Origin: Labedella endophytica | GTDB taxonomy: Bacteria > Actinomycetota > Actinomycetes > Actinomycetales > Microbacteriaceae | Assembly (NCBI RefSeq): GCF_003990045.1 | Contig: NZ_RZGZ01000002.1 | Coordinates: forward strand, 620,001 to 684,000 | Length of the DNA stretch: 64,000 nt | Reading direction: 5' to 3' | Shown: positions 53,846 through 62,199 of the stretch, piece after piece | Layout: each line of letters starts with the position of its first letter | How positions within the stretch are numbered: the stretch's first letter is position 1 | The notes under the pieces: generated by a model | The model's input: the letters and a program-made list of their open reading frames with translations, nothing else | What the model was told of the DNA's origin: nothing | Database searches by the model: none | Translations under genes and position numbers: made by a program

Positions 53846-54436
53846 TCAGTAGGGGTACACGAAGTCGGTCGCGTAATCCGCATTCAGGATGAGGACGTCG
53901 CCGGGCTGGATCTCCGCGCCGCCGGGATAGTTATTCAGCAACGCGAGCGACCCGCCGTAATACAGGCAGAAGCGGTATCCGATCACGGCGAGAACATCAC
54001 CGGGAGCGACGGTGTACATCAACGGCCGCCCCTGTTCGTCGGGTTCGACCGTACCCATGGCCATTTCCTGCGGCCCCATGTCGACCAGGTCCGCGCCCTC
54101 CATCTCGGCGTGCACCGGCTCGCCGTTGTCGCTGCCGATCCAGATGTAGGCCGACGCTTCACAGTCGCCATGTCCGCCAGCAGGGATCGCCTCACCGTGG
54201 CCGACATCCACATATCCGTCGGGAAGCTCGAAGGGGTCGGCCGGCTCAGCCGATTCTGTCGCCTCGGCGAGTTCGACGTCGGGCGTCGATTCGACGACAG
54301 GCTCAGCTGCGGGCGTAGCGGCCACGATGTCGGCGGGCTGCCCGGCCGGTGCGAACAGGAGGACGAAGCCGTAGGCGAGGACTCCCGCGACGGCGGTCAC
54401 GGAGAGTCCGGTTGCGTTCTTGCCCGACGTCGTCAT
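53846..54436 (-). CDS. Membrane-anchored LysM-like surface protein
   Basis: A 196-residue protein. An N-terminal signal or anchor helix (about 10-30) is followed by a Glu/Ala/Pro linker, a central segment with two Cys (GDCEASAYIW and FCLYYGG), and a C-terminal LysM-like repeat (YTVAPGDVLAVIGYRF, ending IQPGDVLILN). LysM domains bind peptidoglycan. The ATG is only 7 nt after the -10 box of a well-formed promoter (54444-54472), so the message is leaderless. Function probably cell-wall attachment or modulation. Confidence 0.7.
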   Translation of the reverse strand: MTTSGKNATGLSVTAVAGVLAYGFVLLFAPAGQPADIVAATPAAEPVVESTPDVELAEATESAEPADPFELPDGYVDVGHGEAIPAGGHGDCEASAYIWIGSDNGEPVHAEMEGADLVDMGPQEMAMGTVEPDEQGRPLMYTVAPGDVLAVIGYRFCLYYGGSLALLNNYPGGAEIQPGDVLILNADYATDFVYPY

Positions 54437-54443
54437 GCTCGAC

Positions 54444-54472
54444 AGCTTGGCAGTCCGACACCGCGAAGCCAA
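54444..54472 (-). promoter_or_regulatory. Promoter of the LysM-like gene
   Basis: On the minus strand a -35 TTGGCT (54472-54467), 17-bp spacer and -10 CAAGCT (54449-54444), with flanks TCG before the -35 and ACTGC before the -10 shared with the promoter at 38194-38222. Confidence 0.55.
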
Positions 54473-54517
54473 CGAATAATGCGATGCCAGGGCTCAACGC
54501 GAAGGACCTGCGACGCG

Positions 54518-55039
54518 TCACGCGGGAGCGAGTCCACCGATCGCATACGTGCATTCGACCACGCCGCGACCATCGGTGCTCCTAGAGGTCGTGACGAGAC
54601 TCATCCCGACCCGATCACACAAAGCTCGCGACGCCGTGTTGGCTGCATCGGTGACGGCCGTCACACGGGAGAAGTCGCGCTCGTCGAGTGCCCAACGGAT
54701 CACCGCTGAGACGGCCTCGGTGGCGAAGCCCCGGCCACCGAATTCCGGGTTGAACACGTATCCGATCTCCGCGACGCCATCAGGTTCCGCGAGCCAGACC
54801 AGGCCGACCTCGCCGACGACCGATGCGTCGTCGCGGGTCTCGGCCAGGAGGACGAGCTCATCTCCGGGCCCGTCGAAGGGTGCACTCTCGTACGCCGCGA
54901 GCTCACGCACCGTGTGCTCGCGGGTCCACGCGCCCGCACTGAGGTGGGCGGCAACGTCCGCACGGGATCGGTACGCGAAGACAGCATCCGCATCCGCGGG
55001 TCGGCAGCGGCGGAGTCTCAGCTGAGGAGTGTCGATCAC
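54518..55039 (-). CDS. GNAT acetyltransferase (RimJ/RimL type)
   Basis: A 173-residue GNAT protein: LRLRRCRPADADAVFAYRS at the start, VVGEVGLVWL, and the acetyl-CoA motif GRGFATEAVSAVIRWAL. The family acetylates N-terminal amines or small molecules. The GTG start is 6 nt after TAGCGT (55046-55051). It stands alone; substrate unknown. Confidence 0.88.
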   Translation of the reverse strand: MIDTPQLRLRRCRPADADAVFAYRSRADVAAHLSAGAWTREHTVRELAAYESAPFDGPGDELVLLAETRDDASVVGEVGLVWLAEPDGVAEIGYVFNPEFGGRGFATEAVSAVIRWALDERDFSRVTAVTDAANTASRALCDRVGMSLVTTSRSTDGRGVVECTYAIGGLAPA

Positions 55040-55045
55040 CGTTCG

Positions 55046-55051
55046 ACGCTA
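55046..55051 (-). promoter_or_regulatory. -10 box of a leaderless GNAT promoter
   Basis: TAGCGT on the minus strand ends 6 nt before the GTG at 55039. Confidence 0.45.
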
Positions 55052-55066
55052 GTCGCAGTTCCGCCC

Positions 55067-55924
55067 TCAGCGGGCCGGACTCAACCGCCAGTCCGCGACA
55101 TCACACTGGCCGTCATCGTCGTTGCCGGCCGCGAGGACGGTTCCATCGGATCGGAGGCCGAGCGTGTGGGTGGAACCCGCGGCCACAGCCACGACGTCAC
55201 GCCACGCGGCGACGTCGCATTGCCCGCGGCTGTTGTCGCCGGCGGCGACGACTCGTCCCCCGTCCTGCACGGCGACCACGTGATAGCTGCCCGCCGACAC
55301 GGCCGTCACGTCTCGCCACGACGACGCCTCCTGGACGCCCGCCATCGGGTCACCGGTCGTGAGTACTCGGCCGTCCCGCGAGAGGCCGACCGTGTGGAGG
55401 GAGCCGGCGGCGATGGCGCAGAGGTCACGCCAGCCGGCCACCACGCATTGCCCTCGCCGGTCGTTCCCCACGGCGATGGCGGTCCCGTCGGCTCGGAGAC
55501 CGATGGAGTGCCAGTCGCCCGCTGCGACGGCGACCACCTCGCGCCACGCGTCGACATCGGCGGCGCTCTCGTTTCGGCGACCGGCAGCGAGCGCCGTCCC
55601 GTCTGCGCGGACGGCGAGAGTGCGCCGCCAACCGGCCGCGATACTCACGACGTCGCTCCATCCGTCGACGTCGCACTGCCCCTCGTTGTTCCAGCCCGTC
55701 GCCAGCACGGTGCCGTCTCCACGCAACCCGACCGTGTGCGAACGCCCGGTGTTCCGAGCCGTGTGGACGTTTCCGGCGGCCACCGAGACGACGTCTGTCC
55801 AGGCCTCCACTCGCCGCTCCTCCGAGGAAGGGCGGCCGGCGGTGAGCACAGAACCGTGCGCTGTGACGCCGACCGAGTGCCGGCGGCCGGCAGCGATGAC
55901 GGAGACGGGATTGAGAGCGGTCAC
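55067..55924 (-). CDS. RCC1-repeat protein
   Basis: A 285-residue protein built almost entirely of six to seven RCC1-type blade repeats of about 40 residues (W-R-D-V-V-A-V-A-A-G, H-T-x-G-L-R-x-D-G-T-V-L-A-A-G-N). It should fold as a small beta-propeller. No signal peptide, catalytic motif or extra domain is visible, so it is probably a cytosolic binding protein. The GTG start is weak, and no ribosome-binding site beyond CAGG is seen. No partner gene is adjacent. Confidence 0.85.
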   Translation of the reverse strand: MTALNPVSVIAAGRRHSVGVTAHGSVLTAGRPSSEERRVEAWTDVVSVAAGNVHTARNTGRSHTVGLRGDGTVLATGWNNEGQCDVDGWSDVVSIAAGWRRTLAVRADGTALAAGRRNESAADVDAWREVVAVAAGDWHSIGLRADGTAIAVGNDRRGQCVVAGWRDLCAIAAGSLHTVGLSRDGRVLTTGDPMAGVQEASSWRDVTAVSAGSYHVVAVQDGGRVVAAGDNSRGQCDVAAWRDVVAVAAGSTHTLGLRSDGTVLAAGNDDDGQCDVADWRLSPAR

Positions 55925-55973
55925 CTGTTGATCGTCTCAGGAACCCGCGCGAATACTCACCTGGTCTGGGTCC

Positions 55974-56450
55974 TCAGCTCAGGGCGAGATACATCGTGTC
56001 CGATCCCTGGTTGCGTCCCACCACCTCGAAGCCGGTGCGCTCGTACAGGTGTCGAGAAGCGTTCCCGTCCTCCACGCTGAGGCTGATGCCCGGGAGGCCG
56101 CGGCTGCGAGCCTGCGAGATGAGTTCAGTGAGCAGAGCACTGCCGATGCCCTGGCCGCGGTGGCCGTCGAACGTCGTGATGCAGAGTTCGGGTGTCTCGG
56201 CATCGACGAATCCGTACCCGGGGTTCGTCGCGGGGAGGAACACGAGCCAGGCGACGGCTGTGATCTCGTCTCCGTCGTGGTGAGCGAGTCCGACGTCGCG
56301 TTCCGACGGGAAGTTCGTGAAGTAGTGCGAGATCTCGGGGGCCGCGTCGACGTCCTCGAACGTGAAGCGCAGCCCGTTCCAATTCATGTTCGCGAGCGTG
56401 GGCCTGCGGAGAAGAGGCCGATCGGCTGATGTCAGGGGTCGAATCGCCAC
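55974..56450 (-). CDS. GNAT acetyltransferase
   Basis: A 158-residue GNAT protein beginning AIRPLTSADRPLLR, with the motif ITTFDGHRGQGIGSALLTELISQA (acetyl-CoA site) and a final beta-bulge GFEVVGRNQGSDTMYLAL. The GTG at 56450 was chosen because TACCGT (56457-56462) lies 6 nt upstream; a longer frame from 56504 is also open. Substrate unknown. Confidence 0.85.
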   Translation of the reverse strand: MAIRPLTSADRPLLRRPTLANMNWNGLRFTFEDVDAAPEISHYFTNFPSERDVGLAHHDGDEITAVAWLVFLPATNPGYGFVDAETPELCITTFDGHRGQGIGSALLTELISQARSRGLPGISLSVEDGNASRHLYERTGFEVVGRNQGSDTMYLALS

Positions 56451-56456
56451 AGGAGC

Positions 56457-56462
56457 ACGGTA
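56457..56462 (-). promoter_or_regulatory. -10 box of a leaderless GNAT promoter
   Basis: TACCGT on the minus strand ends 6 nt before the GTG at 56450. Confidence 0.4.
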
Positions 56463-56534
56463 TCTCGGGTCCCTCTCCAACGCTCGGAGTGGTTCAACGA
56501 CCACGTGCTCGACTGGCTCTCCGAAGCGTGACAG

Positions 56535-57011
56535 TCAGGCTCGGGCGACCCGCTCGGCCTCCCTGGCTGCGACGATCTTTCTGAGGCCGGAGCTGGAGAA
56601 ACGGTGGTCCCTGCCGTTGAAGTACAGCTCGATGCCACTCTCCTCGCAGTATGCGCGCCCCGTGAAGTCACGGTCCCGGTACTCATCGCCGACGATGCGC
56701 ACGTCGAGTTTGAAGGATCGGAGGATGTCCTCGAGATCCTGCTCCGTCGAGTACGGCACGATCTCGTCCACGTAGGAACATCCCCGGAGCTGGATGTACC
56801 GCTCGACCACCGTCTGCGTCGGCGCATTCTTCTCGGGGCGATCGAGGGTCGGATCCATTTGGAGCCCACAGATGAGGTAGTCACACTGACGCTTCGCCTC
56901 GGCGAGCATCATGATGTGCCCGGCGTGCAGCAGATCGAACGTGGAGAAGGTGATTCCTACTCGCGGTCCGGGGTTGTAGTCCCCCCGTTGGATCGTCGAC
57001 TCATCCGTCAT
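56535..57011 (-). CDS. TagD-like cytidylyltransferase
   Basis: A 158-residue nucleotidyltransferase with the HxGH motif HAGH (residues 29-32, in TFSTFDLLHAGHIMM) and the FSSSGLRK segment equivalent to RTxGISTT. This pattern fits glycerol-3-phosphate or choline-phosphate cytidylyltransferase-like enzymes that make CDP-activated alcohols for teichoic-acid or glycolipid synthesis. The ATG at 57011 has a GGAGGGGGA ribosome-binding site at the right distance. A CPBP gene is divergent. Confidence 0.85.
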   Translation of the reverse strand: MTDESTIQRGDYNPGPRVGITFSTFDLLHAGHIMMLAEAKRQCDYLICGLQMDPTLDRPEKNAPTQTVVERYIQLRGCSYVDEIVPYSTEQDLEDILRSFKLDVRIVGDEYRDRDFTGRAYCEESGIELYFNGRDHRFSSSGLRKIVAAREAERVARA

Positions 57012-57077
57012 TGCGTCCCCCTCCATATGCGTTACCGTCCCACTCTACGATCGCCGAGGTGCGTCGACGGCTCAGGT

Positions 57078-57083
57078 TAGGCT
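57078..57083 (+). promoter_or_regulatory. -10 box of a leaderless CPBP promoter
   Basis: TAGGCT ends 6 nt before the GTG at 57090. Confidence 0.5.
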
Positions 57084-57089
57084 CGGCGC

Positions 57090-57635
57090 GTGGCCGAACT
57101 GATCCTCTTCCTGATTCCGTCGGCGATCTACTTCCTGGTTCAAGGACGCCGCATGCGCCTCGGACGAGGACTCGCGGCCGATCGGCTCGGCGCGACGTGG
57201 GGTTCGCGTGCCTCCTACCTTTGGGCGCTCGTGCTCCTGGTCCCGCTCGGCCTCCTCGGATACCTGGCCATCATCCTCATCCCGGCGGAGGCGCTATCCA
57301 CGCCCGGGGTATCGGTGGCGACGGTGACATCGGTCGCGGCCGCACTGGGGGTCGTCCTCCGTGCCCTCGGCGAGGAGATCTTCTTCCGAGGACTTCTCGG
57401 CGGTGTCTTCATCAGGCGGCTCGGTTTCGCGTGGGGCAACCTGCTGCAGTCCGCGGTGTTCCTCGTTCCCCACGCGGCGCTCCTACTCATCGATGTGAGT
57501 CTCTGGCCGATCCTGCCCGTGCAGTTCGCGGCGGCCTGGCTCCTGGGATGGCTACGGAACAGCTCGGGCAGCTTTGTTCCCGGCGCCCTCGTTCACGCGG
57601 TGGCGAACCTCGGAGCCGGGCTCATCGCGTCCTGA
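57090..57635 (+). CDS. CPBP-family intramembrane metalloprotease
   Basis: A 181-residue membrane protein with the CPBP motifs: E95-E96 and R100 in GEEIFFRG, a FLVPHAAL segment with a His and a final HAVAN. These residues would hold a metal in the membrane. Family members process or protect against peptides; the substrate is unknown. The leaderless GTG is supported by TAGGCT. Its stop is about 30 bp from the duplicated ABC exporter tail at 57664. Confidence 0.87.
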   Translation: MAELILFLIPSAIYFLVQGRRMRLGRGLAADRLGATWGSRASYLWALVLLVPLGLLGYLAIILIPAEALSTPGVSVATVTSVAAALGVVLRALGEEIFFRGLLGGVFIRRLGFAWGNLLQSAVFLVPHAALLLIDVSLWPILPVQFAAAWLLGWLRNSSGSFVPGALVHAVANLGAGLIAS

Positions 57636-57663
57636 CCTCCGCGGCGCGGGCGCCGAGCTGACC

Positions 57664-57735
57664 GACTACGACCCGCTCAGCGCTTCCTCTTCCGCCGCGA
57701 CGTTCTTCTGCACCGCGAACTGGGTACGGTGCAGC
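57664..57735 (-). pseudogene. Orphan copy of the 3' end of the ABC exporter gene (direct repeat, left copy)
   Basis: On the minus strand these bases encode LHRTQFAVQKNVAAEEEALS, then GS and a TAG stop, the same as the C-terminus of the ABC exporter at 62196. The DNA matches 62194-62266 with about five changes, an offset of 4,530 bp. No gene body precedes it. It marks the left end of the AraC-SDR-SDR-NhaA cassette. Confidence 0.85.
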
Positions 57736-57744
57736 CCTCGCCGG

Positions 57745-58641
57745 CTATCGCCTCACCGCGCCACGCAGCGAGGCGGCGTCTTCGCTCGGGGAGGCTCCGA
57801 ACTCGCGGCGGTACTCGCGGCTGAACTGCGAGGGGCTTTCGTAGCCGACCGCATAGGCGATCGCGCCGATGTCGCCGGGGTCGGCGATCAGGCGCAATCG
57901 CGCCTCCTGCAGTCGGATGCTCTTCTGATACTGGATCGGGCTCATCAACGTCACCGCGTGGAACGCTCGATAGAACGCCGACGGGCTCATTCGGGCGAGT
58001 TCTGCGAGCTCATCGACGCGGAGAGCCTCGGCGAAGTGTTCCCGGATCCATCGAACGACGTGGCGGACCCGACTGAGGCTGCTGTCGGCGAGGCCGAGAT
58101 TCCGGACGGTGGCGCCCTGCTCATCCGACATGATCAGCCAGAGGATCTCCCTCTCGATCATCGGCGCGATCACGGGGATGTCTCGAGGGTGATCGAGGAG
58201 CCTGAGCATACGAAGGGTGGCATCGAGCAGGCGTTCCGAGGTGTCTCCGACGGCGATGGCCGGCGGGGATGACTCGCCGCGGGCGGGACGGGGGAAGTCT
58301 GCCGCAGCGGACGTGAGCATCAGCTCCGCAATGATCTCAGGCCTCAACTGCAACCCGAATCCGAGCGCGGGGTGCTCGGGGGTGGCGTCGGTGAAGTGGC
58401 CAGACACGGGGAGATCCACGGAAGCGACCAGATACTGGCCGGCGCCGTAGTCGTGCACGACTCCGCCGACGGAGAGTCGCTTGGTGCCTTGCGCCACCAC
58501 CGCGAGGATCGTGCCGGTGGTCGACTCGTCTTGCGACCCTCCGTGGTTCATTCGCGACACGACGACACCCGGGATCGCTGTCGTGCCGATGCCAACCGGG
58601 GCGTGGCGAGCAACCAGCGTGCGGAACTCTTCGAAGGACAT
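57745..58641 (-). CDS. AraC-family regulator
   Basis: A 298-residue protein with an AraC-N (PF06719-type) effector domain (GVVVSRMNHGGSQDESTTGT) and a C-terminal double helix-turn-helix (VDELAELARMSPSAFYRAFH, then YAVGYESPSQFSREYRREFG). Members next to SDR genes usually activate them. It faces the SDR-SDR-NhaA operon across 122 bp. Its stop is 10 bp from the orphan ABC tail, so it is the left gene of the inserted cassette. Confidence 0.9.
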   Translation of the reverse strand: MSFEEFRTLVARHAPVGIGTTAIPGVVVSRMNHGGSQDESTTGTILAVVAQGTKRLSVGGVVHDYGAGQYLVASVDLPVSGHFTDATPEHPALGFGLQLRPEIIAELMLTSAAADFPRPARGESSPPAIAVGDTSERLLDATLRMLRLLDHPRDIPVIAPMIEREILWLIMSDEQGATVRNLGLADSSLSRVRHVVRWIREHFAEALRVDELAELARMSPSAFYRAFHAVTLMSPIQYQKSIRLQEARLRLIADPGDIGAIAYAVGYESPSQFSREYRREFGASPSEDAASLRGAVRR

Positions 58642-58763
58642 ACGACGAGTGAAACAGCAAATCCATACCCGGGCGTCGGTTTCCCGCGAGGTCGGCAGGA
58701 TCGTGCAAGGAGTCGGTTCGATTCCCCTACCGTCTTCCGGGGAGCTGGCGCTTGGCTTGAACC

Positions 58764-59543
58764 ATGAACGAACAGACAACCGACCAGAAGATCGTCGTCA
58801 TCACCGGAGCGAGTTCCGGCATCGGACGCGGTGCAGCCATCGAGATCGCCGCCCGCGGAATGGGTGTCGTCATCACGTACAACGCACGTCCTGCCGGTGC
58901 CGAAGAGACCGTCGCGGTGATCCGAGACAGTGGAGGCACTGCCGTCGCCTTGCCGCTCGACATCGGTCGCAGCGAGACCTTCCCCGACTTCGCCGATGCT
59001 CTCACCGGGGTGCTTCGAAGGGAGTGGAACGCGGAGCGCATTCACGGCCTGGTGAACAACGCCGGTTTCGGCGGAGGCATGGCCTTCGAGGAGATGACCG
59101 AGGATGCCTTCGACGAGTACTACCGGGTGCTGCTGCGGGGCCCGTACTTCCTCACCCAGGCACTCCTGCCCCTGATAGAGGACGGCGGGGCGATCGTGAA
59201 CACGTCCAGCAGCGCTGCGCGTCCCGGGGAGACCGAACCCGGGTACTCCGGTTACGCGGCGATGAAGGGTGGACTCGTGGTCGCCTCCCGCTTCCTGGCC
59301 AAGGAGCTCAGCGGCCGGGCGATCCGCGTCAACTCGATCGCCCCGGGCCCGACGCGCACCCGCCTCGGCGACAACGCCTTCGAGCGGTTCCCTCAGGTGA
59401 TCGACGGGATCGCAGCCAAGACCGCCTTCGGACGGCTCGGGGAACCGGCCGACGTCGGAAAGGTCATCGCCTTCCTCGTCTCCGACGACTCCGCCTGGAT
59501 CACAGGCCAGGACATCCAGGCATCCGGAGGATACGCACTGTGA
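58764..59543 (+). CDS. Short-chain dehydrogenase/reductase
   Basis: A 259-residue classical SDR with TGASSGIGRGAAIEI, VNNAG, NTSSSAA and the catalytic YAAMK in GYSGYAAMKGG. The PGPTRTRLG loop and SGGYAL end fit the FabG/KR group. It is the first gene of a three-gene operon; the next start overlaps its stop in a GTGA junction. Probably activated by the divergent AraC protein. Confidence 0.9.
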   Translation: MNEQTTDQKIVVITGASSGIGRGAAIEIAARGMGVVITYNARPAGAEETVAVIRDSGGTAVALPLDIGRSETFPDFADALTGVLRREWNAERIHGLVNNAGFGGGMAFEEMTEDAFDEYYRVLLRGPYFLTQALLPLIEDGGAIVNTSSSAARPGETEPGYSGYAAMKGGLVVASRFLAKELSGRAIRVNSIAPGPTRTRLGDNAFERFPQVIDGIAAKTAFGRLGEPADVGKVIAFLVSDDSAWITGQDIQASGGYAL

Positions 59544-60337
59544 ACGCCCGAATGGAAACGGGCGGGAGCGACATGACCGTACCCGGTCCGCTCACCGGCC
59601 GGGTCGCCGTCGTCTTCGGGGCGACAGGCTGGATCGGACGAGCGATCTGCACCCAATTCGTTCGCGCCGGCGCGAGCATCGTGATGGTCGGGCGCGACAG
59701 CGAACGACTGGATCAGATGCACCAGCAACTCGGCGGCGGTGACCGGATCATGCCCGCCGTCGCCGACGTCACCTCCCCACTCGACGTCGACGACGCTCGA
59801 CGTGCAGCCATCGAACACTTCGGGCACGTCGATCTCCTCGTCGTCTCATCCGGTGTCATCAGCGGCTCGGCGTTCGAGGACGGCGTGCCCGGCGACTGGG
59901 CCCAGATGATCGACGTGAACCTCCGTGGCCTCCTCCATGCCTCCCAGGCCTTCGCCGAACCACTGCTCACCGCGGCCGACCACGGCGGACCGGCGGACAT
60001 GGTGTTCATCGGGGCGGTCAGCACCGACGTCCACGCCCCGCGGTTCGCCGTCTTCAATGCCGTCTCCGCCGCGATCAAGCAGCTCGCCCGCACCTTGAGG
60101 TACGAGTACGGTCCCCGAGGAATGCGAGTCCACATCATCGAGCCCGGATTCGGGGTCGATCCCAACCAGGTGAGCCGGGAAGAACTCGCTTCTCAGCCGT
60201 CGCGACCGCGATCCCGCGAGTCCTCACCGGTCACCCCTGAGACGATCGCGGCCGTCGTCGCTCTCGCGGCGAGCCTCCCGCACGGGGCAAACCTCGCCGA
60301 AGCCCTGCTTCTGCCGACCGAGAAGGTCTCCTCGTGA
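59540..60337 (+). CDS. SDR-like protein lacking the catalytic Tyr and Lys
   Basis: A 265-residue protein with an intact cofactor motif (FGATGWIG) but changed catalytic positions: the NAG motif reads SSG (103-105) and the YxxxK pair reads FNAVS (F172 and S176), so Tyr and Lys are both lost. A Ser (161) remains. It may bind NAD(P) and act as a partner of the upstream SDR rather than as an enzyme. The GTG start overlaps the upstream stop (GTGA); an ATG four codons on is possible. Its own stop overlaps the NhaA start. Confidence 0.85.
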   Translation: MNARMETGGSDMTVPGPLTGRVAVVFGATGWIGRAICTQFVRAGASIVMVGRDSERLDQMHQQLGGGDRIMPAVADVTSPLDVDDARRAAIEHFGHVDLLVVSSGVISGSAFEDGVPGDWAQMIDVNLRGLLHASQAFAEPLLTAADHGGPADMVFIGAVSTDVHAPRFAVFNAVSAAIKQLARTLRYEYGPRGMRVHIIEPGFGVDPNQVSREELASQPSRPRSRESSPVTPETIAAVVALAASLPHGANLAEALLLPTEKVSS

Positions 60338-62199
60338 GCGCCGCGACGCGTCAGAAGCGCACCGCGCTCACCCGTCTACGAAACAGTCCTGAGGCACTCC
60401 GCGGCGCGCTCGTGCTGTTCGCAGGCACGATCATCGCGCTCGTCTGGGCCAATCTTCCCGACTCGAACTACGAGGCGTTCTGGCACCTCCCGCTCGGCTT
60501 CGAGATCGGCTCGTTCACGTTCGATCTCGATCTCCTGCACTGGGTCAACGACGCGCTCATGGCCCTCTTCTTCGCCCACGTCACCCTCGAGGTCCGCCGC
60601 GAGCTGGAACTCGGCGAGCTTCGGGACTGGCGTCGCGCCAGCGTGCCCCTCATCGCCGCCGTCGCCGGTCTCGTCGTCCCCGCGCTCATCTATGTCGCCA
60701 TCACCTGGGGCAGCGGCTCCGTCGATGGGTGGGGCGTCGTGGTCTCCACCGACACCGCGTTCGTCCTCGGCCTGCTCGCCCTCGTGGGCCGGGCCATGCC
60801 ACCCGCGCTCCGCGTCTTCCTCGTCACCCTCGCCGTCGCAGACGACGTCGGAGCCCTCGGCGTCATCGCCTTCGCCTACACCGATGACTTCACTCCCCTG
60901 CCGCTCCTGCTCGCCGCGGCAGGACTCGGAATCATCGCGCTGATGCGCTTCGCGCGCGTGTGGAGGGGAGCGCTCTACCTGCTGCCCTCCATCCTGGTCT
61001 GGATCGGGTTCCTGCTCTCCGGCGTCCACGCCACTCTCGCCGGCGTCGCCATAGCTCTGCTCCTGCCCATCTTCGCCACGCGGTTCGACGATATCCGCCG
61101 CGCCCACGACCACGTCCGCGCCTTCCAGATGGCACCCACCGCACGCTACGCCCGGACCGCAGAGAACTCGCTCGCCCGTGCGGTCTCGATCAACGAACGC
61201 GCCTACAACGCCCTCACCCCCTACGTCACCTGGCTCATCCTCCCGATCTTCGCCCTCGCCAACGCCGGAGTCCGGATCACCCAGGACTCGCTCCTCGACG
61301 CCTTCACATCACGCCTCACCTGGGGGATCATCATCGGATTGGTCGTCGGCAAGACTCTCTCCATCACCGTCGCCACCTGGATCATGACGCGCGTGCGCCC
61401 CGACGCCCTGAGTCCCTCGCTGCGCCTATCCCAGATCTTCGGCGTCAGTCTGCTGTCGGGGATGGGTTTCACCATCTCGCTCTTCGTCGTCGAGCTCGCC
61501 TTCGACGACCCGACCGACGTCAGCCGCGCCCAGATCGGAGTCATCGCTGCAACCGCGCTCGCGGCGATCCTCGGTGCGATCGCCTTCTCCATCCTGAGCG
61601 GCCGGGAGCGGCGTCGATTCCCGAACCGCGACCGCCTTCTCCGCCCGCTCGATCCCGACAGAGACCCCGTGTTGGGCGATGCGTCGGCCGCCATCATCAC
61701 CGTGGTGGAGTACGGAAACTACGCCACGCCATTCGCACCCGGAGCCACCGAGATGCGCCACGAGATGATCGGCCGCTTCGGCAGTGATGTCTGCCACACG
61801 TTCCGCCACCTCCCACTGGAGGAGCCGCTCGGACAGTCGGCGGCCCTCGCCAACGAAGCCGCAGCAGAACAGGGACGGTTCTGGGAGATGCGCGACGCCC
61901 TTCTCGCAGAGGCGCCCATCCGCACCGAACGGCAGATTCAACGCGCCGCAGCGGCCGCAGGGCTGAACCTTCGCCGCTTCCAGCACGACTGGACGCACAC
62001 GATCGGATCGGAACGAGTCGTCCAGGACGTCGATGAGGGGCACGACATGCACCTCACTCAAGCCCCCACCTTCTTCATCGATGGACGCCGATACACCGGC
62101 GCCATCGACCCTGACTCGGTCAACAGCGCAGTCGCAGACGCTCTCGCTCGAGCGCGTGGCCGCGCTGGCAAGCTCGTCGAGGGTGAAAGGGTCGACTAG
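60334..62199 (+). CDS. nhaA: NhaA Na+/H+ antiporter fused to a redox-inactive thioredoxin-like domain
   Basis: A 621-residue protein. Residues about 20-430 form an NhaA transporter with STDTAFVLG (Asp140), ADDVGAL (Asp170-Asp171) and the GKTLSI Lys, the ion-binding set of the family. Residues about 450-605 are a DsbA/thioredoxin-like domain (VVEYGNYATPFAP, FRHLPLEEP, RFWEMRDAL, cis-Pro in APTFFIDG), but the CxxC is replaced by ATPFAP. NhaA-thioredoxin fusions occur in actinobacteria. The GTG start overlaps the SDR-like stop (GTGA). The stop overlaps that of the convergent ABC exporter at the repeat border. Confidence 0.9.
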   Translation: MSAATRQKRTALTRLRNSPEALRGALVLFAGTIIALVWANLPDSNYEAFWHLPLGFEIGSFTFDLDLLHWVNDALMALFFAHVTLEVRRELELGELRDWRRASVPLIAAVAGLVVPALIYVAITWGSGSVDGWGVVVSTDTAFVLGLLALVGRAMPPALRVFLVTLAVADDVGALGVIAFAYTDDFTPLPLLLAAAGLGIIALMRFARVWRGALYLLPSILVWIGFLLSGVHATLAGVAIALLLPIFATRFDDIRRAHDHVRAFQMAPTARYARTAENSLARAVSINERAYNALTPYVTWLILPIFALANAGVRITQDSLLDAFTSRLTWGIIIGLVVGKTLSITVATWIMTRVRPDALSPSLRLSQIFGVSLLSGMGFTISLFVVELAFDDPTDVSRAQIGVIAATALAAILGAIAFSILSGRERRRFPNRDRLLRPLDPDRDPVLGDASAAIITVVEYGNYATPFAPGATEMRHEMIGRFGSDVCHTFRHLPLEEPLGQSAALANEAAAEQGRFWEMRDALLAEAPIRTERQIQRAAAAAGLNLRRFQHDWTHTIGSERVVQDVDEGHDMHLTQAPTFFIDGRRYTGAIDPDSVNSAVADALARARGRAGKLVEGERVD

